64,000 nucleotides of DNA from REEB95 sp963762425. Its GTDB lineage: Bacteria; Pseudomonadota; Alphaproteobacteria; ATCC43930; CGMCC-115725. The translations under genes and the position numbers were made by a program. Every line of letters starts with the position of its first letter. Position 1 is the first letter of the stretch. Under the pieces are notes generated by a model. It had not been told where the DNA came from, did no database searches, and saw only the letters and a program-made list of their open reading frames with translations. Positions 55,030 to 64,000 of this stretch are shown in pieces. The stretch spans positions 62,001 to 126,000 of the forward strand of contig CAVXKY010000024.1 of NCBI GenBank assembly GCA_963762425.1, written 5' to 3'.

Positions 55030-56121
55030 ATGTCGGACCGGATTTTCGCCGCGACCCATAAGGGCCTGTTCGAGATCGCGCGCGTCAAGGGCGCGTGGGA
55101 TATCGCGGACACGCATTTTCTCGGCGCGCCGGTCTCGTCATTGCTGGCGGATTCCGGCGGCGGGGTTTTTGCCGCGCTCGATCTCGGCCATTTCGGCGCC
55201 AAGCTGTGGCGCCGCGATCCCAAGTCGAGCGCGTGGCGCGAGCTGGCCGTGCCGGTGTTTCCGCCGAAGCCGGAGGAAACGGGCGACGATCCTCATCCCT
55301 GGTCGCTCGGCAAGATCTGGGCGCTCGAGCCGGGCGGCGTATCCGGGCGGCTGTGGGCGGGCACCATGCCCGGCGGGCTGTTCCGCTCCGACGACGGCGG
55401 CGAAAGTTGGTCGCTGATCGAAGCTTTGTGGCGCATGCCCGAGCGCCGGCAATGGACGGGCGTGGCGGGCGGCGAGCAACCCGGCATCCATTCCGTGCTG
55501 GTCGATCCGCGCAATCCCGCCGACATCCGCATCGGCGTGTCGACCGCGGGCCTATGGGCGAGCGCCGATGCCGGGGCAAGTTGGCGCCTCATCAACCGCG
55601 GCATGTATGCCGAATACATGCCGCCCGAGCGGCGCGAGGACCCGATCGCGCAGGACGTCCACCGCCTGGCGCGTTGCGCCGCGTTTCCCGACATCGTCTG
55701 GTGCCAGCATCACAACGGCGTCTTTCGCTCGGAGAACGCGGGCGCCGATTGGCGGGAGATAACGGCGATCCGGCCGTCGAAATTCGGCTTCGCCGTGGCC
55801 GCCCATCCGAACGATCCCAAAACCGCCTGGTTCGTTCCCGCGATCAAGGACGAAAAGCGCATCCCGGTCGACGGCAAGCTCGTGGTCGCGCGCACAAGCG
55901 ACGGCGGGCAAAGCTTCGAGGTGTTGACCAAGGGCCTGCCGCAGCGCCACGCCTACGATCTGGTCTTGCGCCACGCGCTCGACGTGGATGCGGGCGGCCG
56001 GGTTCTCGCCTTCGGCTCGACCAGCGGCGGCTTGTGGATTTCCGAAAATGGCGGCGATTCCTGGGCCATGCTCGAGGCGCGGCTGCCGCCGGTTTTGGCC
56101 GTGCGCTTCGCGCCGGGGTGA
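55030..56121 (+). CDS. BNR-repeat (sialidase-like beta-propeller) protein
   Basis: 363-residue protein with several Asp-box motifs (SDDGGESWSL, SADAGASWRL, SENAGADWRE, SDGGQSFEV, SENGGDSWAM), the blade turns of a BNR propeller. There is no signal peptide, so it is cytoplasmic, and it lacks the catalytic residues one would expect of a true sialidase; automated 'exo-alpha-sialidase' names are likely wrong. It starts 11 bp after the MoaD-like gene, behind AAGGAG, indicating co-expression. Confidence 0.85.
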   Translation: MSDRIFAATHKGLFEIARVKGAWDIADTHFLGAPVSSLLADSGGGVFAALDLGHFGAKLWRRDPKSSAWRELAVPVFPPKPEETGDDPHPWSLGKIWALEPGGVSGRLWAGTMPGGLFRSDDGGESWSLIEALWRMPERRQWTGVAGGEQPGIHSVLVDPRNPADIRIGVSTAGLWASADAGASWRLINRGMYAEYMPPERREDPIAQDVHRLARCAAFPDIVWCQHHNGVFRSENAGADWREITAIRPSKFGFAVAAHPNDPKTAWFVPAIKDEKRIPVDGKLVVARTSDGGQSFEVLTKGLPQRHAYDLVLRHALDVDAGGRVLAFGSTSGGLWISENGGDSWAMLEARLPPVLAVRFAPG

Positions 56122-56136
56122 CGGCGCGGGCGCGCC

Positions 56137-56286
56137 TCAGTGCCGCTTGAAATACTGGATGTCGCGTTCGTGCTGGAGGGCGGCCTTGCGCGAGGGAAAT
56201 GTCCCAAGGTTGCGGCGCTTGCCGGTCTTGATGTTGATCTTGCGCGAATAGAGGCGGTATTTGCCCGAGGGCAGCTTGCGGATCAT
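56137..56286 (-). CDS. 49-residue conserved basic protein
   Basis: MIRKLPSGKYRLYSRKIN opens the protein and QHERDIQYFKRH ends it, with KTGKRRNLGTFPSRKAA between. ATG 56286 follows GGGAGAG. The composition (Arg/Lys plus Tyr/Phe) and the LYSRK...TGKRRNLGTF pattern match short proteins I recall from many proteobacteria, often annotated as hypothetical; function unknown. It is antisense-free, lying between the BNR and amine oxidase genes. Confidence 0.8.
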   Translation of the reverse strand: MIRKLPSGKYRLYSRKINIKTGKRRNLGTFPSRKAALQHERDIQYFKRH

Positions 56287-56415
56287 GGCTCTCTCCCGTT
56301 ATGCGGTGCCCGTTCCCTGCCTATGGATATGGCGCGGCGCGGGCCGATATCCAACCGGTTGCCAAAAAACCTGATATAGAATTGGCGTTTTCCTGAATGG
56401 TTTCATGGGGCGTCG

Positions 56416-57954
56416 ATGTCGCGTTCGCTTTACGCACGCTTGCACAGCCGCTTCGGGCCGAGGGTTTCCGGCAACGAGCGCCAGCGTCTGGCGCATTCTC
56501 GCATCAAGCGCTTCAAGCGGCGTTTCCCGATCGAGCAGTGGCTCGCCGCGAGCCAATCCCAACCCAAGGCCCGCCGTCCGCGCGTCGTCATCATAGGCGG
56601 CGGCCTCGCCGGACTCATGGCCGGGTTCATCCTGGCGAATACCCACAAGGTCACGCTGTTCGAGGCTCGGCCGCGCCTCGGCGGGCGCGTCTGGAGCCGG
56701 ATCGACCGGGGCTCCCGCCAGATCGTCGAGGCCGGCGGCGAGTTCATCGGCCACGCCCATCCGCTGTGGCTGAGACTCGCCGAGCATTTCCGGCTCGGCC
56801 TGTCGATGGTGACCGACGACGACGACTACGCCGCGCTCAATCTCGAAATGCCCACATATCTCGGCGGCCGGCTCCTGACCCCGGATAAGGTCGAAAGCGT
56901 CTATGACGAGATGACCGGGGCATTCGATCAATTGGCCCGCGACGCGATGAAGCTGCACCGGCCCTACAAGCCCTGGCTCTCGCCCCATGCCGAAATCTGG
57001 GACGACCGGCCTTTGTCCGACTGGATCGCGAAACTCGACCGCTCCCCATTGGTCAAGGCGGCGATCGAGGCGCAATTCGCCAACAACAACGGCGCGCCTT
57101 CATCCCGGCAGAGCTATCTCGGCATTCTGTCCCTGATCGCGGGCGCCGCGCGGGCGCGGGCCGACAAGGAGGAACCCGAGAATGCCTACTTCACCCAGGT
57201 CGAGAACGTGCGCTGCGAAAGCGGCAGCCAGTCGCTGGCGTGGCGCCTGGCGGAATCGATCGAACGCCAGGGCGGCGCGATCAATCTCGCCAATTGGGTC
57301 CAGCGCATCGCCGTTCACGAGCGCGGCGTTACCGTGACGCCGCGGCGGGGAAAGCCGGTTTCGGCCGAGCACGCGGTGCTGGCGGCGCCGCCGAGCGCCT
57401 GGCACAAGATCGCGGTCGATCCGCCCATCGACCCCTCCTACCGCATGTCGATGGGCCATGTGGTGAAATATCTCGGCACGGTGAAGACGCGCTTCTGGTT
57501 CGACGAAAAGCTCTCGCCCAACAGCACCTCGGATCGTTTCGGCATGACCTGGGAAGGCACCGACAACCAGATCCAGGCGCCGGGGCAGGACATCCGTTTC
57601 GCCCTGTTCGCCGGCGGGCCGGCCGCCGAGCGGGCGCTCGCGGTTTACGACAAGAACCATCCGTTGCGCCTGCACCGTTACTACGACCGGCGTATCGGCC
57701 AGATCTACAAGGCCTATCCCGCCAGCCGCGCGCGCTGGCCGGAATTCATGGCCTGGCCGCTCGAGCCCTGGAGCTGGGGCGGATATTCCTGTCCCGCGCC
57801 CGGCGAAGTGACCCGCATCGGCAAGTTCCTGAGCGAGCCGTTCCACCAAAGGCTGTACTTCGCCGGCGAGCATGTCTGCCTGCCGTTCTTCGGCTATATG
57901 GAGGGCGCGCTGCAATCGGGCGCGATGGCGGCACGGGCGATATTGGAGTCCTGA
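56416..57954 (+). CDS. FAD-dependent flavin monoamine oxidase family protein
   Basis: 512-residue oxidoreductase. A basic N-terminal extension of about 55 residues precedes the Rossmann FAD site VVIIGGGLAGLMAGFILA, then RPRLGGRVWSR and EAGGEFIGHAHPLW. The C-terminal LYFAGEHVCLPFFGYMEGALQSG closes the FAD domain, as in monoamine oxidases and L-amino acid oxidases. Substrate unknown. ATG 56416 is assumed; the Arg-rich start could also hold a Tat-like signal, but no twin-arginine motif plus hydrophobic core is seen. Confidence 0.85.
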   Translation: MSRSLYARLHSRFGPRVSGNERQRLAHSRIKRFKRRFPIEQWLAASQSQPKARRPRVVIIGGGLAGLMAGFILANTHKVTLFEARPRLGGRVWSRIDRGSRQIVEAGGEFIGHAHPLWLRLAEHFRLGLSMVTDDDDYAALNLEMPTYLGGRLLTPDKVESVYDEMTGAFDQLARDAMKLHRPYKPWLSPHAEIWDDRPLSDWIAKLDRSPLVKAAIEAQFANNNGAPSSRQSYLGILSLIAGAARARADKEEPENAYFTQVENVRCESGSQSLAWRLAESIERQGGAINLANWVQRIAVHERGVTVTPRRGKPVSAEHAVLAAPPSAWHKIAVDPPIDPSYRMSMGHVVKYLGTVKTRFWFDEKLSPNSTSDRFGMTWEGTDNQIQAPGQDIRFALFAGGPAAERALAVYDKNHPLRLHRYYDRRIGQIYKAYPASRARWPEFMAWPLEPWSWGGYSCPAPGEVTRIGKFLSEPFHQRLYFAGEHVCLPFFGYMEGALQSGAMAARAILES

Positions 57955-58047
57955 AGCGGATTCTTTTTGCTTCGCACGACGGACGCGCTGGCGCGGCCTG
58001 TGCTACGCATTGACACCCTTCACCCTACTACCTAGCTTTCACGCAGC

Positions 58048-59768
58048 ATGACCGATTCGCTCGCCATTTCCATCGCCCAGCTCGACCCGGTCGTGGGCGA
58101 CATCGCGGGCAATCTCGCCAAGCTCAAGCGCGCCCTGAAGGAAGCCGAGGGGCAGGGCGCCGATCTGGTGGTGGCCTCGGAACTGTTCGTTTCGGGCTAC
58201 CCGCCCGAGGATCTGGTCTTGAAGCCCGCCTTCGTCGCATCCTGCCAGGGCGCAATTCAGGAATTCGCCAAGGCCACGCGCGGCGGCCCGGCGGTGCTGC
58301 TGGGCTCGCCCTGGACCCAGGACGGCAAGCTCTACAACGCGGCGCTGCTGCTGGCCGAGGGCAAGGTCGCGAGCCTTGCGCTTCAAGCACGAGCTGCCGA
58401 ATTACGGCGTGTTCGACGAGAAACGCGTCTTCGCCGCCGGGCCCGCGCCCGGGCCGGTGGCGTTCAAGGGCGTGCGGCTGGGCGTCATGGTCTGCGAGGA
58501 CATGTGGTTCCCGGCTTGCGCCGAGACCCTGGCCGAAAGCGGCGCGGAGATGCTCATCGTCATCAACGGCTCGCCCTACGAGCACGACAAGCTGGGCGAG
58601 CGCGTGATGCACGCGACCTCGCGCATCAACGAAACCGGCCTGCCGCTGCTCTACGTCAACCAGGTGGGCGGCCAGGACGAGCTGGTGTTCGACGGCGCCT
58701 CCTTCGCGCTCGACGCCGATTGCGCGCTCCGGGTGCAGGCGCCGAGCTGGCGCGAGGCGCTGGCGCCGACGCGCTGGAAGCGCGGGCCGAAGGGCTGGGC
58801 GATCGAGCCCGGCATGATGGAAAAGCCGCATGAAGGACCGGAGGACGTCTATCACGCCATGGTGCTGGGCCTGCGCGATTACGTGCGCAAGAACGGTTTC
58901 CCGGGCGTGGTCATCGGGCTTTCGGGCGGCATCGATTCCGCGCTCACCGCCGCGGTGGCGGTGGACGCGCTGGGATCGCCCAAGGTGCATGGCGTGATGA
59001 TGCCGTCGCCCTATACCTCGGCCGAAAGCGTCGAGGACGCGGCCGAGACCGCGCATCTGCTCGGTATCGAATTGCGCGAGATCGGGATTTCGCCGGCGAT
59101 GAAGGCGTTCGAGGCGATGCTCAAGCCCTCGTTCAAGGGCAAGCGCGCCCGACGCCACCGAGGAGAACATCCAGGCGCGCGCGCGCGGCATGACGCTGAT
59201 GGCGCTTTCCAACAAGTTCGGCTGGATGGTGCTGTCGACCGGCAACAAATCGGAGATGTCGGTGGGCTACGCCACGCTCTACGGCGACATGTGCGGCGGA
59301 TTTTCGGTGCTGAAGGACGTCTACAAGACGGCGGTCTTCGCCTTGAGCCGCTGGCGCAACCAGAACCGGCCGGACGCTTTCCTCGGGCCCTTGGGCCGCG
59401 TCATGCCCGAGCGCGTCATCACCAAGCCGCCCACCGCCGAATTGAAGCCCAACCAGACCGACCAGGACACCCTGCCGCCCTATGCGGTGCTCGACGGGAT
59501 TCTCGAATGCCTGATCGAGCGCGAGATGAAGGTCGAGGACATCGTCGCCAAGGGCTTCGACGCCGAAACCGTGCGCCAGGTGTGGCGCATGCTCGACCGC
59601 GCCGAATACAAGCGCCGCCAGGCGCCGCCCGGCGTCAAGGTCACGCGCCACGCCTTCGGCCGCGACCGGCGTTATCCCATCGTCAACGCGTTCCAGGAAA
59701 CGGGACGGCAGCCGGAATACGACCCGGCATCCTCGCCCAAGGCGCCGACGCCGCTGCCCTCGACATGA
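58048..59768 (+). CDS. nadE: glutamine-dependent NAD+ synthase, two frameshifts
   Basis: Amidates nicotinate adenine dinucleotide using glutamine. The N-terminal nitrilase domain has Glu (ASELFVSGYPPEDL), Lys (RFKHELPNYGVFDEKRVF) and Cys (GVMVCEDMWFP); the C-terminal synthetase has the PP-loop GLSGGIDSALTAAVA and LMALSNKFGWMVLSTGNKSE. The frame breaks at the TT near 58375 (VASL to RFKHEL) and at the CCC near 59148 (KGKRA to DATEENIQ). Removing one base at each gives a 573-codon frame of normal size. Overlaps glnS by ATGA. Confidence 0.92.
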
Positions 59769-61449
59769 GTTCACCTCCCTTGAACGACAACAAGGCGGCC
59801 AAGGAACCCGGCCGCGATTTCATCCGCGACATCGTCGAGGCCGACATCAAGGCGGGCCGTATCACCACGCCGGTGACGCGCTTTCCGCCCGAGCCCAACG
59901 GCTATCTCCATATCGGCCACGCCAAGTCGATCTGTTTGAATTTCGGCATCGCCAAGGATTACAGCGGGCGCTGCCATCTGCGCTTCGACGACACCAATCC
60001 GACCAAGGAAGAGCAGGAATACATCGACGCGATCGAGCGCGACGTGCGCTGGCTCGGATTCGATTGGGGCCCGTACCTCTATCACGCCTCGGATTATTTC
60101 GCGCAGCTCTACGACTGGGCCGAGCATCTGATCCGCCACGGCAAGGCCTATGTCGACGACACGCCGGCGGCCGAGCTGCAAGCCGCGCGCGGCACGCTGA
60201 CCGAGCCGGGCCGCGAGAGCCGATGGCGCGGGCGCGGCGTGGAGGAAAACCTCGATCTCTTCCGCCGCATGCGCGCGGGCGAATTCCCCAACGGCGCGCG
60301 GGTGCTGCGCGCCAAGATCGACATGGCGGCGGGCAACATCAATCTGCGCGACCCGGTGCTCTACCGGATCTTGCACGCCGAACATCCGCGCACCGGCAAG
60401 GCATGGTGCATCTATCCCACCTACGATTTCGCCCACGGCCAGTCGGACGCGATCGAGAGCGTGACCCATTCGATCTGCACGCTGGAATTCGAGGATCACC
60501 GGCCGCTTTACGACTGGTTGCTCGACAATCTGCCGGTGCCGTCGCGGCCGCGGCAGTATGAATTCGCGCGGCTCAATCTCGGTTATACCGTGCTGTCGAA
60601 ACGCTTTTTGACCGAGCTGGTGGCGCAAAAGCGCGTCAAGGGCTGGGACGATCCGCGCATGCCGACGCTGGCGGGGTTGCGGCGGCGCGGCGTGCCGCCC
60701 GAGGCGATCCGCGATTTCGTCTCCCGCATCGGCGTCGCCAAGGCCAATTCCACCGTCGACATCGCGATGTTCGATTTCTCGGTGCGCGAGCATCTCAACA
60801 AAAGCGCCGAGCGCCGGATGGCGGTGCTGCGGCCCTTGAAATTGGTCATCGAGAATTATCCCGAGGGCAAAAGCGAAGAGCTCGACGCGGTCAACCACCC
60901 GGACAATCCGGCGGCGGGCTCGCGGAAAATACCTTTTTCACGCGAGCTCTATATGGAACAGGAGGATTTCATGGAAAACCCACCCAAGAAATTCTTCCGC
61001 CTGTCGCCCGGAATAGAGGTGCGGCTGCGCTATGCCTATTTCGTCACTTGCAAAAGCGTGGTGAAGGACGCTTCCGGCGACGTCACCGAGCTGCGCTGCG
61101 TCTACGACCCGGCGACCAAGGGCGGCAACGCGCCCGACGGGCGCAAGGTGAAGGCGACGCTGCATTGGGTGGCGGCCGCGCAATCCATTCCGGCGGAAAT
61201 CCGCATCTACAATCCGCTGTTCACCCGGCCCGATCCCGGCGCGGGCGGCGATCTCATGGCCGATCTCAATCCGCAATCGCTCGAAGCGCTGACTGGCGCG
61301 CGGCTGGAGCCGAGCCTGGCCAAGGCCAAACCCGGCGATGTCGTTCAGTTCGAGCGCTTGGGCTATTTCTGCGCCGATGCGGATTCGCGCCTGGCAAGCC
61401 GGTCTTCAACCGCACCGTGGCCTTGCGCGACTCCTATGCGAAGGCGTAA
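59765..61449 (+). CDS. glnS: glutaminyl-tRNA synthetase, frameshifted at the C-terminus
   Basis: Class I synthetase charging tRNA-Gln. RFPPEPNGYLHIGHAKSICLNFG carries HIGH; the KMSKS equivalent is TVLSKR; the bipartite anticodon-binding beta-barrels follow (FFRLSPGIEVRLRYAYF). The frame breaks near 61391: adding one C to CGCCTGG restores DSRPGKPVFNRTVALRDSYAKA, the standard ending, at 61449. Uncorrected, the frame ends 10 bp later in an unrelated tail. Its presence means this organism need not rely solely on the GatCAB route for Gln-tRNA. Confidence 0.94.
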
Positions 61450-61460
61450 ACGCGACTGAC

Positions 61461-62846
61461 ATGCCGCTCACCCTTTACAACACGCTGTCGCGCCGGAAAG
61501 AGACGTTCGCGCCGCTCGATACGAAACGCGTGCGCATGTATGTGTGCGGGCCGACGGTTTACGATTTGGCGCATATCGGCAACGCGCGGCCGGTGATCGT
61601 GTTCGACCTGCTCTACCGGCTGCTGCGCGCGGAATACGGCGCGGGGCACGTCACCTACGTGCGCAACATCACCGACGTCGACGACAAGATCAACGCCGCG
61701 GCCAAGGAGAACAAGGAAAGCATCCGCGATCTCACGACGCGCACCGCCTTGGCCTTCCACCAGGACGTGGCGGCGCTCACTTGTCTTCCGCCCGATGCCG
61801 AGCCGCGCGCCACCGACCATATCAAGCCGATGATCGCGATGATCTCAACGCTGATCGCCTCGGGCCACGCCTATGCCGCCGAGGGCCACGTGCTCTTTTC
61901 GGTGCCGAGCGATAAGGATTACGGCAAGCTGTCGCGCCGCGACCGCGACGACATGATCGCCGGCGCGCGGGTCGAGGTCGCGCCCTATAAGCGCGACCCG
62001 GCGGATTTCGTGTTGTGGAAGCCTTCGCCCGGCGACCTGCCCGGCTGGGACAGCCCGTGGGGGCGGGGCCGGCCGGGCTGGCACATCGAATGCTCGGCCA
62101 TGAGCGAGGAGCTGCTGGGCGAGAGCTTCGACATCCATGGCGGCGGGCTCGATCTGATCTTTCCGCATCACGAGAACGAGATCGCGCAAAGCGAATGCGC
62201 GCATCCCGGCAAACCCTTCGTCAAATACTGGCTCCATAACGCCTTCGTTACCGTGGACGGCGAGAAGATGGCCAAGTCCGAGGGCAATTTCCGCACCATC
62301 CGCGACGTGCTGGCCGAGGCGCCGGGCGAAGCCGCGCGGCTCGCCATGCTGACCGCGCATTACCGCGATCCGCTCGACTGGACCGGCGAGCGGCTGGCCA
62401 ACGCTAAACAGAATCTCGATCGCTTCTATCTGGCGTTGCGGAGCGTCGAAAGCGTTAAGGCCGAGGCGGGCGAGCTGCCGCATGCGCTGCGCGCCGCATT
62501 GGAGGACGATCTCAACACGCCTCTGGCGCTGGCGGCGTTGCATGAGAGCGTGGCGGAACTCAACAAGGCCGAAACCGTTCCGGACAAGGCGCGGCTCAAA
62601 AGCGGCCTGCTGGCGGCGGGGGCGGTGCTGGGCCTGTTGCAGCTTCCTCCCGAGGCCTGGCTCAAGCGCGCCAAGAATCAAACGGCCGGCGAGGATAGCG
62701 AGATCGAAGCGCTCATCGCCCAACGCAATAAAGCGCGCCAGAACAAGGATTTCGCCGGGGCCGACCGGATTCGCGCCGCGCTTGCCGCGCGCGGCGTGGT
62801 GCTGGAAGATAAGCCCGGCGGCAAGACCCACTGGCGGCGCGGCTAG
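61461..62846 (+). CDS. cysS: cysteinyl-tRNA synthetase
   Basis: Class I synthetase of 461 residues. The zinc-site Cys and HIGH-like motif are in MYVCGPTVYDLAHIGNARP; further zinc ligands are in GWHIECSAMS and PHHENEIAQSE; KMSKS appears as KMAKSEGNF; and the DALR anticodon domain is at the C-terminus. Standard length. Begins 11 bp after glnS. Confidence 0.97.
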   Translation: MPLTLYNTLSRRKETFAPLDTKRVRMYVCGPTVYDLAHIGNARPVIVFDLLYRLLRAEYGAGHVTYVRNITDVDDKINAAAKENKESIRDLTTRTALAFHQDVAALTCLPPDAEPRATDHIKPMIAMISTLIASGHAYAAEGHVLFSVPSDKDYGKLSRRDRDDMIAGARVEVAPYKRDPADFVLWKPSPGDLPGWDSPWGRGRPGWHIECSAMSEELLGESFDIHGGGLDLIFPHHENEIAQSECAHPGKPFVKYWLHNAFVTVDGEKMAKSEGNFRTIRDVLAEAPGEAARLAMLTAHYRDPLDWTGERLANAKQNLDRFYLALRSVESVKAEAGELPHALRAALEDDLNTPLALAALHESVAELNKAETVPDKARLKSGLLAAGAVLGLLQLPPEAWLKRAKNQTAGEDSEIEALIAQRNKARQNKDFAGADRIRAALAARGVVLEDKPGGKTHWRRG

Positions 62847-62863
62847 GCGCAAGGGAGGCATTC

Positions 62864-63178
62864 ATGGTCAAGGCGGTGTGGAACGGCGAGACCATCGCCG
62901 AAAGCGACGAGACCGTGGTGGTCGAAGGCAACCACTATTTCCCGTTCGTGGCGGTGAAGCCATCGGCGCTGAAGCCGAGCGCCACCACCAGCGTCTGCCC
63001 GTGGAAAGGCACGGCCAGCTATTACAGCGTGGTGGCGGGCGGCAAGGAGAACAAGGACGCCGCCTGGTTTTACCCCGAGCCCAAGCCGGCGGCTTCGCAG
63101 ATCAAGGACCGGATCGCGTTCTGGAAGGGCGTCGAGATATTGGAAGACAGGGATTTGGACAGCGGGGGACCGCGATGA
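62864..63178 (+). CDS. DUF427 domain-containing protein
   Basis: 104-residue protein of the DUF427 fold: KAVWNGETIAESDETVVVEGNHYFP, TTSVCPWKGTASYY and AAWFYPEPKPAASQIKDRIAFWKGVEI. The conserved Cys-Pro-Trp-Lys-Gly patch probably lines a ligand pocket; function unknown. It starts 17 bp after cysS and overlaps the next gene (ATGA). Confidence 0.92.
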   Translation: MVKAVWNGETIAESDETVVVEGNHYFPFVAVKPSALKPSATTSVCPWKGTASYYSVVAGGKENKDAAWFYPEPKPAASQIKDRIAFWKGVEILEDRDLDSGGPR

Positions 63179-63360
63179 ACGCATTCGTCATCCTGTCGGG
63201 CATCGTCTTCGCGGTGGTTGCCGTGGTGCACGCCGCGCGGCTGTTCTATGGCTGGCCGGTGCGCATCGGCTCGGCGTCGATACCGGGGTGGGTGTCCTGG
63301 CTCGGCGTGGCGGGTTCGGGCGCGCTGGCGGTCTGGGCCTGGCATCTCGCCGCGCTGTAA
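63175..63360 (+). CDS. small two-helix membrane protein
   Basis: 61 residues: helix FVILSGIVFAVVAVVHAARLFY, a short loop (GWPVRIGSASIPGWVS) and helix WLGVAGSGALAVWAWHLA. The WPVRIGS-x-x-IPxWVSW pattern is familiar from small alphaproteobacterial membrane proteins of unknown role. Start overlaps the DUF427 stop; a terminator follows within 10 bp. Confidence 0.8.
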   Translation: MNAFVILSGIVFAVVAVVHAARLFYGWPVRIGSASIPGWVSWLGVAGSGALAVWAWHLAAL

Positions 63361-63368
63361 AAACCCGC

Positions 63369-63389
63369 GTCACGTTTTCGTGACTTTTT
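63369..63389 (+). terminator. intrinsic terminator after the nadE-glnS-cysS run
   Basis: GTCACG TTTT CGTGAC stem-loop followed by TTTTT, 9 bp after the last small gene. Confidence 0.85.
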
Positions 63390-63498
63390 CATGGCGGCGT
63401 TTTAGGCCAGCCTTGAAACCCGCCTGACGCGCAACCGCGAAAGCCCTATAATCGGCACAAGCGTCCAACCGAGAAGCGGCGCAAACAGGGGAAACAGC

Positions 63499-64000
63499 GT
63501 GGATTCACTGGCTAAAAACAAAGCCGATCCGGCTTTGCGCATGGCGCGGGAAGAGACGCTCGCGCGCTTTCGCGCGGCCCGCCGCCGCAGCGAGCAACTC
63601 GCGCAGCCGCTTCTGCCCGAGGACATGGTGGTGCAATCCATGCCCGATGCCAGTCCGGTCAAATGGCATCTGGCGCACACCACCTGGTTCTTCGAGACCT
63701 TCCTGCTGACGCCCTATCTCGCGGGATATCGCGTATTCGATCCGGCCTATGCGTATCTGTTCAATTCCTATTACGAGGCGGCGGGGCCGCGCCATGCGCG
63801 CCCGGCGCGGGGCATGATCACGCGCCCCGGCGTCGAAGAGATCGCGGCCTATCGCGCGCAGATTTCCGCCGCTTTGGAAAAGCTGATCGCCAACGCCAGC
63901 GCGGAATCGTGGCCGGAGATATCCAATCTCATCGAGCTGGGAGTGAACCACGAAGAGCAGCATCAGGAGCTGATCCTGATGGACATCAAGCATTTGTTCG
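63499..64000 (+). CDS. egtB: ergothioneine biosynthesis protein EgtB, C-terminus outside window
   Basis: Iron-dependent sulfoxide synthase joining hercynine to a thiol donor. The visible 167 residues are the N-terminal DinB-like domain: SMPDASPVKWHLAHTTWFFE with the first His ligand, the FNSYYEAAGPRHAR loop, and NHEEQHQELILMDIKH with the HxxxHxE pair. The GTG at 63499 follows GGGGAA. The formylglycine-generating-enzyme-like domain is cut off by the edge. egtD often follows and would lie outside. Confidence 0.93.
   Translation, partial: MDSLAKNKADPALRMAREETLARFRAARRRSEQLAQPLLPEDMVVQSMPDASPVKWHLAHTTWFFETFLLTPYLAGYRVFDPAYAYLFNSYYEAAGPRHARPARGMITRPGVEEIAAYRAQISAALEKLIANASAESWPEISNLIELGVNHEEQHQELILMDIKHLF

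Overview
The window reads as a GC-rich chromosomal segment of an alphaproteobacterium. It holds NDUFA12 (a complex I accessory subunit typical of Alphaproteobacteria), a DUF2155 protein, an aat/accC/accB/aroQ block, a phasin behind a PhaR-type operator, vitamin B12-dependent NrdJ and class II DAHP synthase. Lineage below class cannot be fixed by reading; Rhodospirillales-like is a guess. Most of the window is ordinary housekeeping chromosome. The accessory-looking part is about 25-42.5 kb.

Layout. 0-4.2 kb: partial cytochrome c, galU and a phosphomanno/phosphoglucomutase (sugar-nucleotide supply), and a D-Ala-D-Ala carboxypeptidase with a C-terminal SPOR domain. 4.3-7.7 kb: phasin under a recognisable promoter and PhaR operator, then clpS-clpA. 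7.8-15.4 kb, minus strand: COG3146 acyltransferase broken by an amber codon, RidA-like protein, 4HBT thioesterase, nrdJ with two NrdR-box-like sites, and an orphan branched-chain-type binding protein. 15.7-18.0 kb: a tightly overlapping cluster (NDUFA12, MlaD-like, methyltransferase, small protein, DUF2155), convergent with aat-accC-accB-aroQ. 21-25 kb: GT-C-type membrane glycosyltransferase, MarR regulator, maiA and a groES without groEL.

25-41 kb is the most unusual region. A 1281-residue TPR/heptosyltransferase-like/TPR/sulfotransferase fusion is divergent from an 11-kb gene for a ~3640-residue autotransporter adhesin. The adhesin carries two complete passenger modules in series before one beta-barrel, and a near-identical internal duplication with a 1089-bp period. 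A candidate operator lies between the two genes. I infer, without proof, that the fusion enzyme modifies the adhesin or another surface polymer.

41-46.4 kb: a 'TGPRS..RANALKWG' family gene with an AT-rich spacer carrying a dispersed-looking motif, tRNA-Val(CAC), glmU-glmS (UDP-GlcNAc supply) and small membrane proteins. 46.4-64 kb: an AtzG/AtzE-like amidase pair, glutathione reductase and GST, a Pro/Ala-rich putative lipoprotein, class II DAHP synthase, NAPRT-like protein, DUF2237, a MoaD-like protein with a BNR-repeat protein, an FAD amine oxidase, nadE-glnS-cysS, DUF427, and egtB cut by the window edge.

Data quality: seven single-base frameshifts (pgm, dac, phasin, nrdJ, nadE twice, glnS) and one in-frame stop break conserved genes, mostly at short runs of C or T. 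This looks more like residual sequencing or assembly error than real decay, so these genes are annotated as intact in function.
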